A stretch of DNA of 64,000 nt, from positions 1 through 64,000 of the forward strand of contig CAILCX010000071.1 in assembly GCA_903832775.1 (NCBI GenBank), written 5' to 3'. Under the pieces are notes generated by a model, which did no database searches, was not told the DNA's origin, and saw nothing but the letters and a program-made list of their open reading frames with translations. Made by a program: the position numbers and the translations under genes. Positions within the stretch are counted from its first letter, which is position 1; the number at the start of each line of letters is the position of its first letter. This document shows, in pieces, positions 53,759-64,000 of this stretch. The stretch comes from an uncultured Methylobacter sp. GTDB lineage: Bacteria > Pseudomonadota > Gammaproteobacteria > Methylococcales > Methylomonadaceae.

Positions 53759-56122
53759 GTGGCTGGAATTTTAAAATGGTTGGCAATTTGTTTTATGACC
53801 TTCAATTTGGGCATAGCCATTTCAGGTTATTTTTTATATAACAAGCTTGCTGCTGACCTGCCTGATGTTAAGACGTTACATAATGTTCAATATCAGACTC
53901 CTTTAAGTATTTATACCAAAGATAATCGGTTGATTGCCCAATTTGGGGAGAAAAAACGTACCCCGGTCAATATAGAGCAAGTCCCTCAGCAACTTATTTA
54001 TGCGTTTATTGCCGCAGAAGATGACAGTTTTTACGAACATTCCGGTGTTGATTTCAAGGGTTTGCTTCGAGCCGCCATACAGCTGGTCTTGACAGGCAAG
54101 AAAAAGCAGGGCGGCAGTACGATTACCATGCAGGTTACCCGTAGCTTTTTATTAAGTAGTGAAAAGACCTACACCCGCAAGTTAAAAGAAATCATGCTGG
54201 CGTTAAAAATAGAGCATGAGTATCCGAAAAACAAAATTCTTGAACTGTATTTAAATCAGATTTTTATGGGGCACCGTGCTTATGGCATTGCCGCTGCCGC
54301 TCAGGTTTATTATGGTAAAAATCTGGATGAGCTTAGTCTTGCCGAACACGCCATGATTGCTGGCTTGCCTAAAGCTCCGTCACTCTACAATCCGATCACT
54401 AATGAAGCGCGAGCCATTGAAAGGCGTAATTATGTGTTGCACCGGATGTTTGAGCTTAACTATATCACACAGCAAGATTATGAGCTTGCCTCTAGTCAAG
54501 CCTCCAGCGCAAAACTTCAAACGATAACTCCTGAAATTTCAGCGCTTTATCTGGCCGAAATGGTTAGACAAAAGATTCTGGAGTTATATGGCGAGCAAGC
54601 TTACACCTCTGGTTTTAAGGTCTATACAACTTTGGACGGCACGCTGCAAACAACTGCAAATCAAGCGCTAGTCAATACTTTGCATGCCTATGATGAACGT
54701 CATGGTTATCGTCATTGCAAGAATGATACTAAGCGCTCAGGATGTCAAAAAGATAATAAAATCATTGGCGATACCTTTCCGGCCACGGTTATGAGTGTCA
54801 AAAATGGTGTTGTTACGGCTCGTCTTGCTTCTTTTCAAGCGCCAGATGCGTCAGATTTTCTCAAGACAAATCTTCAGGACAATATCAGCATTGAATTGCC
54901 TTGGGAAAATATTAAATGGGCCGGTGGGAGTATTTCCAGCATACTTAAAATCGGCGAGACTATTCGGGTGCGGGAACTGGCTAATCATAGTTGGGCTTTA
55001 ACGCAAGTGCCTGAAGCGGAAGGCGCTTTTGTTTCTTTAAACCCAAAAGATGGCGCCATTCTCGCGCTAACCGGTGGCTTTGATTTTTTTCGCAATAAAT
55101 ATAATCGGGCGACTCAATCAAAAAGACAGCCCGGTTCAGGCTTTAAGCCGATTATTTATACTACAGCGCTGGAGCAGGGTTATACCCCCGCCAGTATGAT
55201 TAATGATGCGCCTATTGTCATTGATAATCCCGGTCAGGAAAACGAGTGGCGTCCTGAAAATTATAATAAGAAATTTTACGGCCCGACCAGTATCCGCTCA
55301 GCTATAACTCATTCAAGAAACATTATTTCTATTCGGCTGTTAAAAGAAATGGGTGTTGAAAAGGCGGTCGAAACAGCGTTGCGTTTTGGTTTTACCGAAG
55401 AACAAATTCCTAAAACGTTGTCTTTAGCCTTAGGCAGCGGTTATGCAACTCCTCTTCAAATGGCCAGGGTTTATGCGACTTTTGCCAATGGCGGGTTCTT
55501 GATCAAACCCTATTTTATTGAGCGTATTGAATCTAACGAAGGTGAGGTTATTTATCAGGCCAAACCCAAACTAGCCTGTCCAACCTGTAATAGTGAGGAG
55601 GTAACTAAACGGGTTTATGCACCCAGGATTATCTCGCCGCAAATCTGTTTTCTTATGAATTCCTTGTTAAGAGATGTTGTTCAAAATGGTACAGCTACCG
55701 GTGCTAAAGTTTTGGGCAGGCAAGACCTTGCTGGAAAAACAGGTACGACCAATGAACAGCGTGACGCTTGGTTCAATGGCTTTACAGTGTCAAATGTAGC
55801 CACTGCCTGGATTGGCTTTGATGATTTTTCGCCATTAGGAAACCTTGAAACCGGCGGTGTAGCGGCTTTACCAATGTGGATTGACTTTATGCGGGTTGCT
55901 TTAAAAGACATACCCGAAACACCACTTGAAATACCTGAGGGGATAGTAAAAGCGTATATCAGTCCTTGGACTGGATTATTAGCTGAAGCCACTAATAAGG
56001 GTGGAATATGGGAGTATTTTCAGACAGCAAATGCACCGACCCAATATACACTTAAATCTGGAGGAGGGGCGGCAAGCCATGTCGATCAAGCAGAGGAAAA
56101 AGCTACGGAAGAACTATTTTGA
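53759..56122 (+). CDS. mrcA: Penicillin-binding protein 1A
   Basis: This 787-aa bifunctional peptidoglycan synthase has a cytoplasmic start, one transmembrane helix (LAICFMTFNLGIAISGYFLY), a glycosyltransferase domain (EDDSFYEHSGVDFKG; GGSTITMQVTR; KILELYLNQIFMG) and a transpeptidase domain with SxxK in PGSGFKPIIY, SRN in THSRNIISIR and KTGTTNEQRDAWFNG. An OB-like insert lies between the domains (about 310-420). The start codon is GTG. It is divergent from pilM, the conserved arrangement. Confidence 0.95.
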   Translation: MAGILKWLAICFMTFNLGIAISGYFLYNKLAADLPDVKTLHNVQYQTPLSIYTKDNRLIAQFGEKKRTPVNIEQVPQQLIYAFIAAEDDSFYEHSGVDFKGLLRAAIQLVLTGKKKQGGSTITMQVTRSFLLSSEKTYTRKLKEIMLALKIEHEYPKNKILELYLNQIFMGHRAYGIAAAAQVYYGKNLDELSLAEHAMIAGLPKAPSLYNPITNEARAIERRNYVLHRMFELNYITQQDYELASSQASSAKLQTITPEISALYLAEMVRQKILELYGEQAYTSGFKVYTTLDGTLQTTANQALVNTLHAYDERHGYRHCKNDTKRSGCQKDNKIIGDTFPATVMSVKNGVVTARLASFQAPDASDFLKTNLQDNISIELPWENIKWAGGSISSILKIGETIRVRELANHSWALTQVPEAEGAFVSLNPKDGAILALTGGFDFFRNKYNRATQSKRQPGSGFKPIIYTTALEQGYTPASMINDAPIVIDNPGQENEWRPENYNKKFYGPTSIRSAITHSRNIISIRLLKEMGVEKAVETALRFGFTEEQIPKTLSLALGSGYATPLQMARVYATFANGGFLIKPYFIERIESNEGEVIYQAKPKLACPTCNSEEVTKRVYAPRIISPQICFLMNSLLRDVVQNGTATGAKVLGRQDLAGKTGTTNEQRDAWFNGFTVSNVATAWIGFDDFSPLGNLETGGVAALPMWIDFMRVALKDIPETPLEIPEGIVKAYISPWTGLLAEATNKGGIWEYFQTANAPTQYTLKSGGGAASHVDQAEEKATEELF

Positions 56123-56140
56123 GTGGTTTGTGAACCTATT

Positions 56141-56182
56141 TTAGCCACAGATAAAACACTAATCAGTTTTATCTGTGGCTAA
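56141..56182. terminator. Long perfect hairpin between mrcA and secA
   Basis: TTAGCCACAGATAAAAC (56141-56157) pairs perfectly over 17 bp with GTTTTATCTGTGGCTAA (56166-56182). It lies between convergent genes. No T-run follows on either strand, so it may block transcription from both sides or be a dispersed palindrome. Confidence 0.55.
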
Positions 56183-56205
56183 ACGAGTTTTCCAGACTTA
56201 TGAAA

Positions 56206-58932
56206 TCAGCTTAATTTGCCGTGACATTGCTTGAATTTCTTGCCTGAACCGCAAGGGCATGGGTCATTGCGACCGACTTTATTGCCTTCTCTGGTAAAGG
56301 GTTGAACTGCTGAAATTCCTTGTTCCTGCTGATCCTGGTCAACTAAAGATTGCTCGTAAGCATCCAGGGTTGGAGCTTGTGCATGTTCAAAATGCATTTC
56401 TCTGGGCGCTTGTCTTTGTTCATCAATCGCCCGGACATCTTCTTCTTGTCTGACCTGAACTTTAAACAGGATTCCGATTACTTCATATTTGATATGCTCA
56501 AGCAGACTGGTGAACATTTCAAACGCTTCACGCTTGTATTCCTGCTTGGGATCTTTTTGCGCATAGCCTCTGAAATGAATGCCCTGACGTAAATAATCCA
56601 TCGCTGCCAAATGCTCTTTCCAGCTGTTATCAAGCACTTGCAACATGACTGATTTCTCGAAATGCTGTAGCACTTCTTTGGACATTTGTTGTTCTTTGTC
56701 TTTATGATTTTGTTCCAGGATGGCAATAATACGCTTGCGCAAAGATTCTTCCTGCAAGGAATGATCTTCATCCAACAGTTTGCGAACCGGAACTTCAACG
56801 TTAAATTCCTGATGCAAATGCTCTTCGAGGCCTTTGGTATCCCATTGTTCGACCATGGTTTTGGCCGGGATATATTGGGTTATCACATTATTGACAACGT
56901 CTTCACGTATCGCAGAGATGATTTCGGATATTTCCTCGGCAGCCATTAGTTCATTACGCTGCGAGTAAACAACCTTACGTTGGTCATTGGCAACATCATC
57001 ATAGGCCAGGATTTCTTTACGCACATCAAAATTGCGACCTTCAACTTTGCGTTGAGCACTTTCAATAGAGCGGGTGACCCAAGGATGCTCGATAGCTTCG
57101 CCGTTGCCCATGCCTAATTTCTGCATTAAGCCCGCGACGCGATCTGATGCAAAAATACGCATTAAGTCATCTTGAAGCGATAGATAAAAACGGGTTGAAC
57201 CAGGATCGCCCTGACGACCTGAGCGACCACGTAGCTGGTTGTCTATCCGGCGTGATTCATGTCGTTCAGAACCTATGACATGCAAACCGCCTGTTGCAAT
57301 AACCTGTTCATGTCTTTCCAGCCAAGCACCACGAACTTTGGCCTTGTCTGCATCACTGGCTTCCTCACCCAACGCTGACAATTCGGCTTCCAAATTACCA
57401 CCAAGCACAATATCGGTTCCCCGGCCGGCCATATTGGTCGCGATGGTGACAGCTCCCGGCATACCGGCTTGTTCGATGATATGCGCTTCGCGTTCATGTT
57501 GCTTGGCGTTAAGGACTTCGTGTTTAATGCCCTGTTTATTCAATAATTCTGACAATCTTTCGGAGTTTTCAATTGAGGTGGTTCCGACCAACACCGGTTG
57601 TCCGCGACTGACACATTCTTTAATATCATCGGCAACAGCGATATATTTCTCGTCAGTAGTCAGGAAAACTACGTCACCTAAATCTCTACGTATCATGTTG
57701 CGATGCGTAGGAATGACGACTACTTCAAGACCATAAATTTTGTTTAACTCGAAGGCTTCAGTATCGGCAGTTCCGGTCATGCCCGAGAGTTTTTCGTACA
57801 AACGGAAATAGTTTTGGAAGGTTATCGAGGCTAGCGTCTGGTTTTCATTTTGAATGGCGACATGTTCTTTCGCTTCAATTGCTTGATGCAAACCTTCAGA
57901 CCAGCGACGTCCCGGCATAATGCGACCGGTAAATTCGTCGACGATAACTACTTCATTGTTGGCGACGATATAATCAACGTCTTTTTTGAACAAAACATGA
58001 CCACGCAAAGAAGCCGTCAGATAATGCATCAGGCGAATATTGGTCGCATCATACAAACTGCTTCCTTCCGTCATCAAGCCATGATCAACCATTAAACGCT
58101 CTACACGTTCGTGGCCTGCTTCGGTCAGATATAACTGACGTATTTTTTCATCGACCGAGTAATCACCAGGTTCGTCTTCTTTTTCCTGTTTGGTCAGGAA
58201 GGGGATGATTTTGTTGACCTTAGTATAAATTTCGGTACTTTCTTCGGTAGGTCCGGAAATGATTAGCGGTGTTCTGGCTTCATCGATAAGGATTGAATCA
58301 ACCTCATCTACAACAGCAAAACATAAATCGCGCTGGACTTTTTGTTCCAGGCTAAAGGCCATGTTGTCGCGCAGGTAATCGAAACCGAATTCGTTGTTGG
58401 TGCCGTAAGTAATATCGGAGGCATATGCCTGACGCCTTTCGTCGCTTTCCATCTGACTGATAATGACGCCGGTAGTCAAACCCAGAAAGCCATAAAGCCT
58501 GCCCATCCATTCGGAATCGCGTTTTGCCAGATAGTCATTGACTGTGACGACATGAACGCCACGTCCTGGTAAGGCATTTAAATACGCAGACAAGGTTGCC
58601 ATCAAGGTTTTACCCTCTCCGGTTTTCATTTCGGCAATCTTGCCGTCATGAAGTATCATCCCGCCGATCAATTGCACATCAAAATGACGCATACCAAAGA
58701 CTCTGGTCGACGCTTCCCTGACGGTTGCAAATGCTTCTGGAAGCAGATTGTCCAGCTTTTCACCCTGTGCCAGACGATCACGAAACTCCTGAGTTTTTGC
58801 CTTTAATGCATCATCAGATAATTTTTCGTATTCAGAAGATAGTACATTGATCTTTTTGACCAATGATCTTTTCTTCTTGATCAGCCTGTCATTACGGCTC
58901 CCTATAACAACTCTAACCAACTTACCCAGCAT
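56206..58932 (-). CDS. secA: Preprotein translocase ATPase SecA
   Basis: This 908-aa motor drives proteins through SecYEG. NBD1 shows [13 protein letters not shown] (Walker A, about residue 103) and [23 protein letters not shown] (DEAD-like). The preprotein cross-linking domain, NBD2 ([14 protein letters not shown]) and helical scaffold follow. The C-terminus [18 protein letters not shown] is the zinc-binding SEC-C motif for SecB contact. Length is typical. A TATAAT at 58980-58985 about 50 bp upstream may be the -10 box. Confidence 0.97.
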   Translation of the reverse strand: MLGKLVRVVIGSRNDRLIKKKRSLVKKINVLSSEYEKLSDDALKAKTQEFRDRLAQGEKLDNLLPEAFATVREASTRVFGMRHFDVQLIGGMILHDGKIAEMKTGEGKTLMATLSAYLNALPGRGVHVVTVNDYLAKRDSEWMGRLYGFLGLTTGVIISQMESDERRQAYASDITYGTNNEFGFDYLRDNMAFSLEQKVQRDLCFAVVDEVDSILIDEARTPLIISGPTEESTEIYTKVNKIIPFLTKQEKEDEPGDYSVDEKIRQLYLTEAGHERVERLMVDHGLMTEGSSLYDATNIRLMHYLTASLRGHVLFKKDVDYIVANNEVVIVDEFTGRIMPGRRWSEGLHQAIEAKEHVAIQNENQTLASITFQNYFRLYEKLSGMTGTADTEAFELNKIYGLEVVVIPTHRNMIRRDLGDVVFLTTDEKYIAVADDIKECVSRGQPVLVGTTSIENSERLSELLNKQGIKHEVLNAKQHEREAHIIEQAGMPGAVTIATNMAGRGTDIVLGGNLEAELSALGEEASDADKAKVRGAWLERHEQVIATGGLHVIGSERHESRRIDNQLRGRSGRQGDPGSTRFYLSLQDDLMRIFASDRVAGLMQKLGMGNGEAIEHPWVTRSIESAQRKVEGRNFDVRKEILAYDDVANDQRKVVYSQRNELMAAEEISEIISAIREDVVNNVITQYIPAKTMVEQWDTKGLEEHLHQEFNVEVPVRKLLDEDHSLQEESLRKRIIAILEQNHKDKEQQMSKEVLQHFEKSVMLQVLDNSWKEHLAAMDYLRQGIHFRGYAQKDPKQEYKREAFEMFTSLLEHIKYEVIGILFKVQVRQEEDVRAIDEQRQAPREMHFEHAQAPTLDAYEQSLVDQDQQEQGISAVQPFTREGNKVGRNDPCPCGSGKKFKQCHGKLS

Positions 58933-59179
58933 GATTTATTCCGGTTTGAATTTAGTAAATGATTGAATAAAAGCCTAGGATTATATACTGTCTACTATTT
59001 TAGGGACAGTTAAAAACACTCTTTAAGCCCTAAAGGTAAAAAGCATTAACTTTCAGCAAAGTGTATATTTTCGATTTTTTATGCGGTTCTTTGCGTATTC
59101 GTTTTTTTGGTATTTGAAGTAAATCTGTAACAAAGCTATAACATAGCCGGATTACCTTGTTGATGTATAATTTCGCGCC
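58933..59179. promoter_or_regulatory. Divergent promoter region secA / flippase
   Basis: Two TATAAT boxes are visible. One on the minus strand (58980-58985) suits secA. One on the plus strand (59166-59171) ends 8 bp before the flippase ATG, with no good -35 at normal spacing. If used, it would give a leaderless flippase mRNA. Confidence 0.4.
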
Positions 59180-60643
59180 ATGAGTATTATTAAAAAACTT
59201 GCATCGCAAACTGCGGTCTATGGCTTAAGCAGTATTTTTGGCCGCTTCCTCAACTATCTGTTGGTGCCGCTTTATACTTATTACTTCACTGCATCGGAGT
59301 ACGGCGTGGTGTCGGAGTTTTATGCTTATGCCGGGTTCTTTTCGGTAGTGCTGTTGTTTGGCTTTGAAACAGGTTATTTCCGGTTCCGCGATAAAGACAT
59401 GCCGGGACGTGATGTCGCCTACTCGACGGCCCTGTTGTTTGTGGTTTTGATCAATGTTGTTTTCTTTGCCTTGATAGTACTGGTCAATTCGCAGCTTTCT
59501 GCCGCCTTAAATTACGCAAACCACCCCGAATATGTATTGTGCTTTAGCCTGATTTTAATTTTGGATGCTGTTGCTGCAATTCCGTTTGCACGACTGCGAG
59601 CTGAAAATAAGGCGTTCCATTTCGCTGGAATTAAGGTGATTGAGATAGGCATTACGATCCTGCTAAGTCTGTTCTTTATTATTTATTGTCCAAAAGTTTA
59701 TGAAAAAACCCCCGAAGCTTGGGTGGCTCTGGTTTACAATCCTGCTATAGGCGTAGGCTATATTTTTATAGCGAATTTAATGGCCAGCGTTGTTAAATTT
59801 GTATTGCTTGCGCCTGAGTTATCAGGACTTGCCTGGGGTTTTGACCTGGCATTATTCGGCCGTATGTTACGTTATTCCTTGCCGATGGTAGTGATTGGTT
59901 TCGCCGGAATTATCAACGAAATGCTCGATCGGGCTTTGTTAAAGCACCTTTTGCCCTATGATCTGAACACCAACATGAAAATGCTGGGGATTTATAGTGC
60001 TTGCTACAAGTTGTCGATTTTAATGTCATTATTTATTCAGGCCTTCCGTTTCGCTGCCGAACCTTTTTTCTTTGCTTATGCCGGGAACAGCGACGCACGA
60101 AAAATCTATGCGCTGGTTTTGAAGTTCTTTGTCATTTTTTGCGTATTCATTTTCTTGCTGGTTACTTTATTTATCGATGTCTTTAAATATTTTGTTGGCG
60201 AGGAGTTCCGTGCTGGCCTTGAAGTCGTGCCTATTCTGTTGCTGGCTAACCTGTTTCTGGGTATTTATGTTAACTTGTCCATCTGGTATAAATTAACCGA
60301 CCGAACTTTTCTGGGTGCCGGGGTGTCTTTAGCCGGCGCCTTACTGACCGTGGTTCTTAATATCTGGTGGATACCAACGCTCGGTTATATAGGCTCGGCT
60401 TGGGCAACTTTAGCCTGTTATTCGGGCATGGCTGTTGTTTCGTATTTCCTGGGGCAAAAATATTATCCGGTAGATTACGATGTAAAACGCGTTATCGGTT
60501 ATATTGGGCTTGGACTGGGCTTGTATTTTGCGCACGAATACTTGGTGACAACGCTAAGCTGGCAGTCGTGGCTGTTGTCCAGCGCCCTAATGTTGCTGTA
60601 TATGCTGATTGCCGGACTGTGCGAATGGCGTCATCACTATTAA
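59180..60643 (+). CDS. Polysaccharide biosynthesis flippase (Wzx/MVF-like)
   Basis: This 487-aa membrane protein begins IIKKLASQTAVYGLSSIFGRFLNYLLVPLYTYYF, typical of polysaccharide flippases of the MATE/MVF superfamily, and has about 14 hydrophobic segments. It probably moves lipid-linked sugars across the inner membrane. No glycosyltransferase genes are adjacent, so the polymer is unknown. A TATAAT box lies immediately upstream of the start. Confidence 0.87.
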   Translation: MSIIKKLASQTAVYGLSSIFGRFLNYLLVPLYTYYFTASEYGVVSEFYAYAGFFSVVLLFGFETGYFRFRDKDMPGRDVAYSTALLFVVLINVVFFALIVLVNSQLSAALNYANHPEYVLCFSLILILDAVAAIPFARLRAENKAFHFAGIKVIEIGITILLSLFFIIYCPKVYEKTPEAWVALVYNPAIGVGYIFIANLMASVVKFVLLAPELSGLAWGFDLALFGRMLRYSLPMVVIGFAGIINEMLDRALLKHLLPYDLNTNMKMLGIYSACYKLSILMSLFIQAFRFAAEPFFFAYAGNSDARKIYALVLKFFVIFCVFIFLLVTLFIDVFKYFVGEEFRAGLEVVPILLLANLFLGIYVNLSIWYKLTDRTFLGAGVSLAGALLTVVLNIWWIPTLGYIGSAWATLACYSGMAVVSYFLGQKYYPVDYDVKRVIGYIGLGLGLYFAHEYLVTTLSWQSWLLSSALMLLYMLIAGLCEWRHHY

Positions 60644-60665
60644 ATCTAAATATTAAATAATTCTT

Positions 60666-61805
60666 ATGCCAAACAACATGGAAATCAAAGCCCGCCTTAT
60701 CGGCGGACTCATTTTGGTCTTGCTGGGTGGCTGGGTTCTCCATAGCTATATTCCCTTGCTGGCTTGGGCTGTCGTTCTTGCTATCACCACCTGGCCTGTT
60801 TATATGCGCTTGCTTGTTAGCAAGGAATTGCATGGCAAAGTGACCTGGGGTGCCGTCGGACTCACTTTACTGATCGGTACAATTATCCTCGCACCAATTG
60901 GTTACGGTCTTCATCGCTTGATTAATGAAGCGCAAATGATGGGGCAATTTCTCAATGACGCGCAAAATTTAGGTATTCCTGCACCAGCCTGGTTGGACAC
61001 CATTCCAATGATCGGTCAGGCCGCCAAAGATTTCTGGATTGATAATTTGGGCAGCGCTGAAGCAGCCAAAGAATCTCTGCATTGGCTGGGTACTGGCAGC
61101 GCGGTCACTTACACAAAAGATTTTGCCGGCCAGTTGGTGCATAGTTTTTTTAGTTTTCTGATGATACTGCTGGTACTTTTTTTTATATATCAGCACGGTC
61201 AGGGTTTGAGCCGCCAGGTTTTGGCCAGTAGTCGAAAATTGTTCGGCGATACTGGCGTTCGCTATGTTTTGCATGCCACAACCGCAGTGCGTGGTACGGT
61301 TAACGGTATGGTGTTGATTGGTTTAAGTAAAGGCCTGTTGCTGGGTATTGGTTATGCCTTTGCCGGCTTAAGTCATCCTGCCATGCTGGGTGCTTTAACC
61401 GGTATTTTTGCAATGATCCCCTTCGCTGCTAAAATTATCTTTGGTGCCTGTTCTCTGGTATTGGTTGCCCAGGGGCATGCTGGTCCTGCGGCTGGACTTT
61501 TTATTTACGGCATGGTTCTTACCATGATAACTGACAACTATGTGCGACCGGCTTTAATCGGTGGTGCAGTTAAATTACCGTTTCTCTGGACCTTGCTGGG
61601 AATTTTTGCGGGGATGGAATCCTTGGGTTTTCTGGGTTTGTTTCTCGGGCCAACGCTCATGGCGGTTTTGATGTCAATCTGGCGCGACTGGATTATTGAT
61701 ATTGATAATCCATCTGTCAAAATTATCAGTCCCAAGCCAGAAATACAAATTGACGATGAGCCTTTAGCTACTCCATCAGCAACTGAATTCGATGACGGAC
61801 AATGA
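60666..61805 (+). CDS. AI-2E family transporter
   Basis: This 379-aa inner-membrane protein of the AI-2E/PerM family has about eight hydrophobic segments and the family stretch VRGTVNGMVLIGLSKGLLLGIGYAFAGLSHPAMLGALTGIFAMIPF, followed by DNYVRPALIGGAVKLPFLWTLLGIFAGMESLGFLGLFLGPTLMAVL. Members export autoinducer-2 or act as Na+/H+ antiporters; neither is shown here. An acidic tail of about 40 residues ends it. Its stop overlaps the cti start by 4 bp. Confidence 0.9.
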   Translation: MPNNMEIKARLIGGLILVLLGGWVLHSYIPLLAWAVVLAITTWPVYMRLLVSKELHGKVTWGAVGLTLLIGTIILAPIGYGLHRLINEAQMMGQFLNDAQNLGIPAPAWLDTIPMIGQAAKDFWIDNLGSAEAAKESLHWLGTGSAVTYTKDFAGQLVHSFFSFLMILLVLFFIYQHGQGLSRQVLASSRKLFGDTGVRYVLHATTAVRGTVNGMVLIGLSKGLLLGIGYAFAGLSHPAMLGALTGIFAMIPFAAKIIFGACSLVLVAQGHAGPAAGLFIYGMVLTMITDNYVRPALIGGAVKLPFLWTLLGIFAGMESLGFLGLFLGPTLMAVLMSIWRDWIIDIDNPSVKIISPKPEIQIDDEPLATPSATEFDDGQ

Positions 61806-64000
61806 ATAATAAAAGTGCTCTTTATTTATTTGCTATCGTTTTTTGTAGCTTTTACGATTCCACGTTACTGGCGGCAGAGGCGATTTCATATGTCAAAGAT
61901 GTTAAACCGATTCTGGATTCGCGCTGTGTTACTTGTCACTCCTGTTACGATTCTCCTTGCCAGCTCAAATTAAACTCTTTTGAAGGCTTAAGCCGAGGCG
62001 CTAGCAAGAATCCTGTCTATGATCATCAACGTATTAAAGCCGTGGAACCCAGTCGTCTTTTTATTGATGAAACCACGACAGCAGATTGGCGAAAAAAAGA
62101 TTTCTTTCCCGTTATCAATGAACAAACCCCATCGCCTGAGGCTAATGTCGATAATTCACTGATTGCAAAACTGCTTAGTTTAAAGAGCGAGCAACCTTTG
62201 CCTGTCTCGGGGAAATTACCCAAAGCGATTGACTTGGCACTGGAGCGGACGTTGCAATGTCCATCGCCAGACGAATTTACTGAACATAAAAAAAACCACC
62301 CGCTTTGGGGAATGCCTTATGGCTTACCACCGTTAACTAAGGCTGAGGAAGACACGCTGGTCAATTGGCTAAAAGCTGGCGCTAAGAATGACGCTTTTCA
62401 ATCGTCATTATCACCTGAGGCAAGTGCTGAAATCAGAAAATGGGAGCAGTTTTTTAACGGTGAATCGTTAAAACAGCAGTTGAGCGCCCGCTATATGTAC
62501 GAACATTTATATATCGGCGACCTGCACTTCAAAGGCCATCCCAATAATGAGTTTTATAAAATTACTCGTTCTGCAACACCTCCAGGTCAGCCAATTGAAG
62601 AACTTAAAAGTGTGCGGCCATTTGATAATCCTGGCATACCCAAGTTTTATTATCGATTACGTCCGATAACGTCCACCATAGTCGATAAGGATCATTTTGT
62701 TTACGAATTAAGCGATAGCAGAATGCAACGTTATGAGGCATTGTTCTTAAATCCGAAATACAGTATCAGTCATTTGCCGGGATATGACTTGCATGCAGCA
62801 GCGAACCCTTTTAAAACTTTCAGCCAATTACCGGCAGCGTCCCGATATCAATTTCTTCTGGATGATGCACAATATTTTTTTTCGGGCTTTATCAAAGGGC
62901 CAGTTTGTCGGGGGCAGGCTTCACTGAATGTAATCAGAGACCAGTTTTGGGTTGCTTTTATAAAACCTCAGTTTGAATTTAATCAGCAAAACACCGAGTT
63001 TCTGGCTGAAAACAGTCAATACTTGCAAATGCCCGCCTCTGATGGTGAAAATATCGGCTTTCTGGAATGGCGGCAATATAACCAGTTGCAAAGCCATTAT
63101 TTACAACATAAAGAATTTTTAATCAATAGTTTACAGCCGCAACACCCGATTGATTTGAACTTGATTTGGGATGGCGAGGGCTATAACGAGAATGCCTTGT
63201 TAACGGTATTTCGCCATTTTGACAGCGCCACGGTTGTTAAGGGCTTGTTGGGTAAGCCGCCATTAACGGCTTGGGTGGTTGATTATCCGTTGTTTGAAAG
63301 AATACATTATTTGCTTGCCGCCGGTTTCAATGTGTCCGGTAGCATAGAACATCAACTCACCACACGTCTGTATATGGACTTCTTACGTATGGAAGCTGAA
63401 AACAATTTTCTTAAGTTTATTCCGGTTAATCAAAGAAAAGCCATGCATGACAGTTGGTATGAAGGCATTGATCTGAAGATTTTCAGTTTTTTTGAAACTC
63501 CGGCTTTTAATACAGATACGAATCTGGGAATCCGCTATCAAACTTTTGATTATAAAAATGAGTTTTTCTTAAGCCTCCAGCAACAACTCGGGCGGGCCGG
63601 TGGTAAAGCGGATTTAATCAATCATTGTCTGCAAGCGCAATGCAATAATGCTGATACTCCGCAGGAACAACAACAAATTGATACTATGATGCGCAGTCTT
63701 GCTGATTTAAAGGGCGAAGAAATTGCAGTCTTGCCTGAAGTGTCATTTTTAAGGGTAAAAACAGTTAATCCTGAAAAAGATAGAGTTTACTCATTGATTC
63801 GTAATCAAAAATTATTGAATGTGTCGTTTATTTTTGGCGAAAATTTAAGACGTGAGCCCGATAAAGATACGCTGACCGTTGTGCCGGGCTTTATTGGCAG
63901 TTATCCCAATATCTTTTTTGGCGTGACCCAGCAGCAATTATCGGGATTTATTGAGCATTTAAAACGCAGTTCAAGTAGTGCTGATGCTGATTTATTTTAT
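61802..64000 (+). CDS. cti: Fatty acid cis/trans isomerase (3' end outside window)
   Basis: An open frame of 733 codons runs from ATG 61802 to the window edge; it is absent from the ORF track because no stop is reached. It encodes a signal peptide (LYLFAIVFCSFYDSTLLAAEA), a c-type haem site CVTCH at residues 42-46 after YVKDVKPILDSR, and the large Cti domain (YMYEHLYIGDLHF; PFDNPGIPKFYYRLRPI; FIKGPVCRGQASLNVIRDQFWV). Cti is a periplasmic enzyme that converts cis to trans unsaturated acyl chains in membrane lipids under solvent or heat stress. The full protein is usually about 760-790 aa, so little is missing. Confidence 0.92.
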   Translation, partial: MNNKSALYLFAIVFCSFYDSTLLAAEAISYVKDVKPILDSRCVTCHSCYDSPCQLKLNSFEGLSRGASKNPVYDHQRIKAVEPSRLFIDETTTADWRKKDFFPVINEQTPSPEANVDNSLIAKLLSLKSEQPLPVSGKLPKAIDLALERTLQCPSPDEFTEHKKNHPLWGMPYGLPPLTKAEEDTLVNWLKAGAKNDAFQSSLSPEASAEIRKWEQFFNGESLKQQLSARYMYEHLYIGDLHFKGHPNNEFYKITRSATPPGQPIEELKSVRPFDNPGIPKFYYRLRPITSTIVDKDHFVYELSDSRMQRYEALFLNPKYSISHLPGYDLHAAANPFKTFSQLPAASRYQFLLDDAQYFFSGFIKGPVCRGQASLNVIRDQFWVAFIKPQFEFNQQNTEFLAENSQYLQMPASDGENIGFLEWRQYNQLQSHYLQHKEFLINSLQPQHPIDLNLIWDGEGYNENALLTVFRHFDSATVVKGLLGKPPLTAWVVDYPLFERIHYLLAAGFNVSGSIEHQLTTRLYMDFLRMEAENNFLKFIPVNQRKAMHDSWYEGIDLKIFSFFETPAFNTDTNLGIRYQTFDYKNEFFLSLQQQLGRAGGKADLINHCLQAQCNNADTPQEQQQIDTMMRSLADLKGEEIAVLPEVSFLRVKTVNPEKDRVYSLIRNQKLLNVSFIFGENLRREPDKDTLTVVPGFIGSYPNIFFGVTQQQLSGFIEHLKRSSSSADADLFY

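Noticed and set aside
57239-57736. 165-aa plus-strand ORF inside secA
   Set aside because: SecA motifs are continuous on the minus strand; this is an antisense shadow.

Overview
The window is a stretch of bacterial chromosome, almost entirely housekeeping, from a Gram-negative gammaproteobacterium. The evidence is the tmk-holB-pilZ-tatD order, the plsX-fabHDG-acpP-fabF-pabC-mltG order, mrcA divergent from pilMNOPQ, aroK-aroB-damX-hemE, an RND tripartite pump, PilQ secretin and SecA with a SEC-C tail. A membrane pyrophosphatase, pyruvate phosphate dikinase, a di-haem peroxidase and a cis/trans fatty acid isomerase together would fit a gammaproteobacterial methanotroph (Methylococcales). That assignment is inference; no methane-oxidation gene is present.

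Layout. 1-2.1 kb: the 5' end of a secreted protein, about 0.8 kb of gene-poor AT-rich DNA, then two decayed insertion sequences (an ISAs1-like remnant and an IS1-family remnant whose terminal inverted repeats are still visible). 2.1-14.3 kb: a YadGH-type ABC exporter, Ppx/GppA phosphatase with an unknown membrane-anchored partner, di-haem cytochrome c peroxidase, a stand-alone HerA-like ATPase, an SpmA/SpmB-like membrane protein, MtaB and an AarF/UbiB-like kinase. 14.3-25.4 kb: a long minus-strand block for lipid, cofactor and replication functions (rpmF, yceD, plsX, fabH, fabD, fabG, acpP, fabF, pabC, mltG, tmk, holB, pilZ, tatD). 25.5-32.3 kb: TPM-domain protein, K+-dependent type HppA, a small discoidin-like protein, and PPDK. 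32.5-35 kb: PilZ protein, birA, coaX. 35.2-41 kb: aroK-aroB-damX-hemE-DUF411-glk. 41-47.9 kb: RND efflux operon, its TetR regulator with a palindromic operator, and divergent tiny membrane ORFs ending at a terminator. 48-56.1 kb: pilQPONM and divergent mrcA. 56.2-64 kb: secA, a flippase, an AI-2E transporter and cti (runs off the edge).

How the parts work together: PilMNOPQ plus two PilZ proteins support type IV pili; MrcA, MltG and DamX act on peptidoglycan and division; PlsX to FabF plus AcpP form the fatty acid elongation module; HppA and PPDK suggest pyrophosphate-linked energy metabolism.

The points most worth a second look are: (i) the canonical pilQ-aroK junction is broken, and an identical 17-bp hairpin lies at both ends of the roughly 12.8-kb segment that would restore it if inverted; (ii) a 93-bp multi-helix structured element lies just upstream of hppA; (iii) tiny membrane ORFs share the TetR operator region; (iv) an uncharacterised 444-aa protein is coupled to ppx. 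I saw no CRISPR array, prophage, tRNA or rRNA, and no convincing new defence system.
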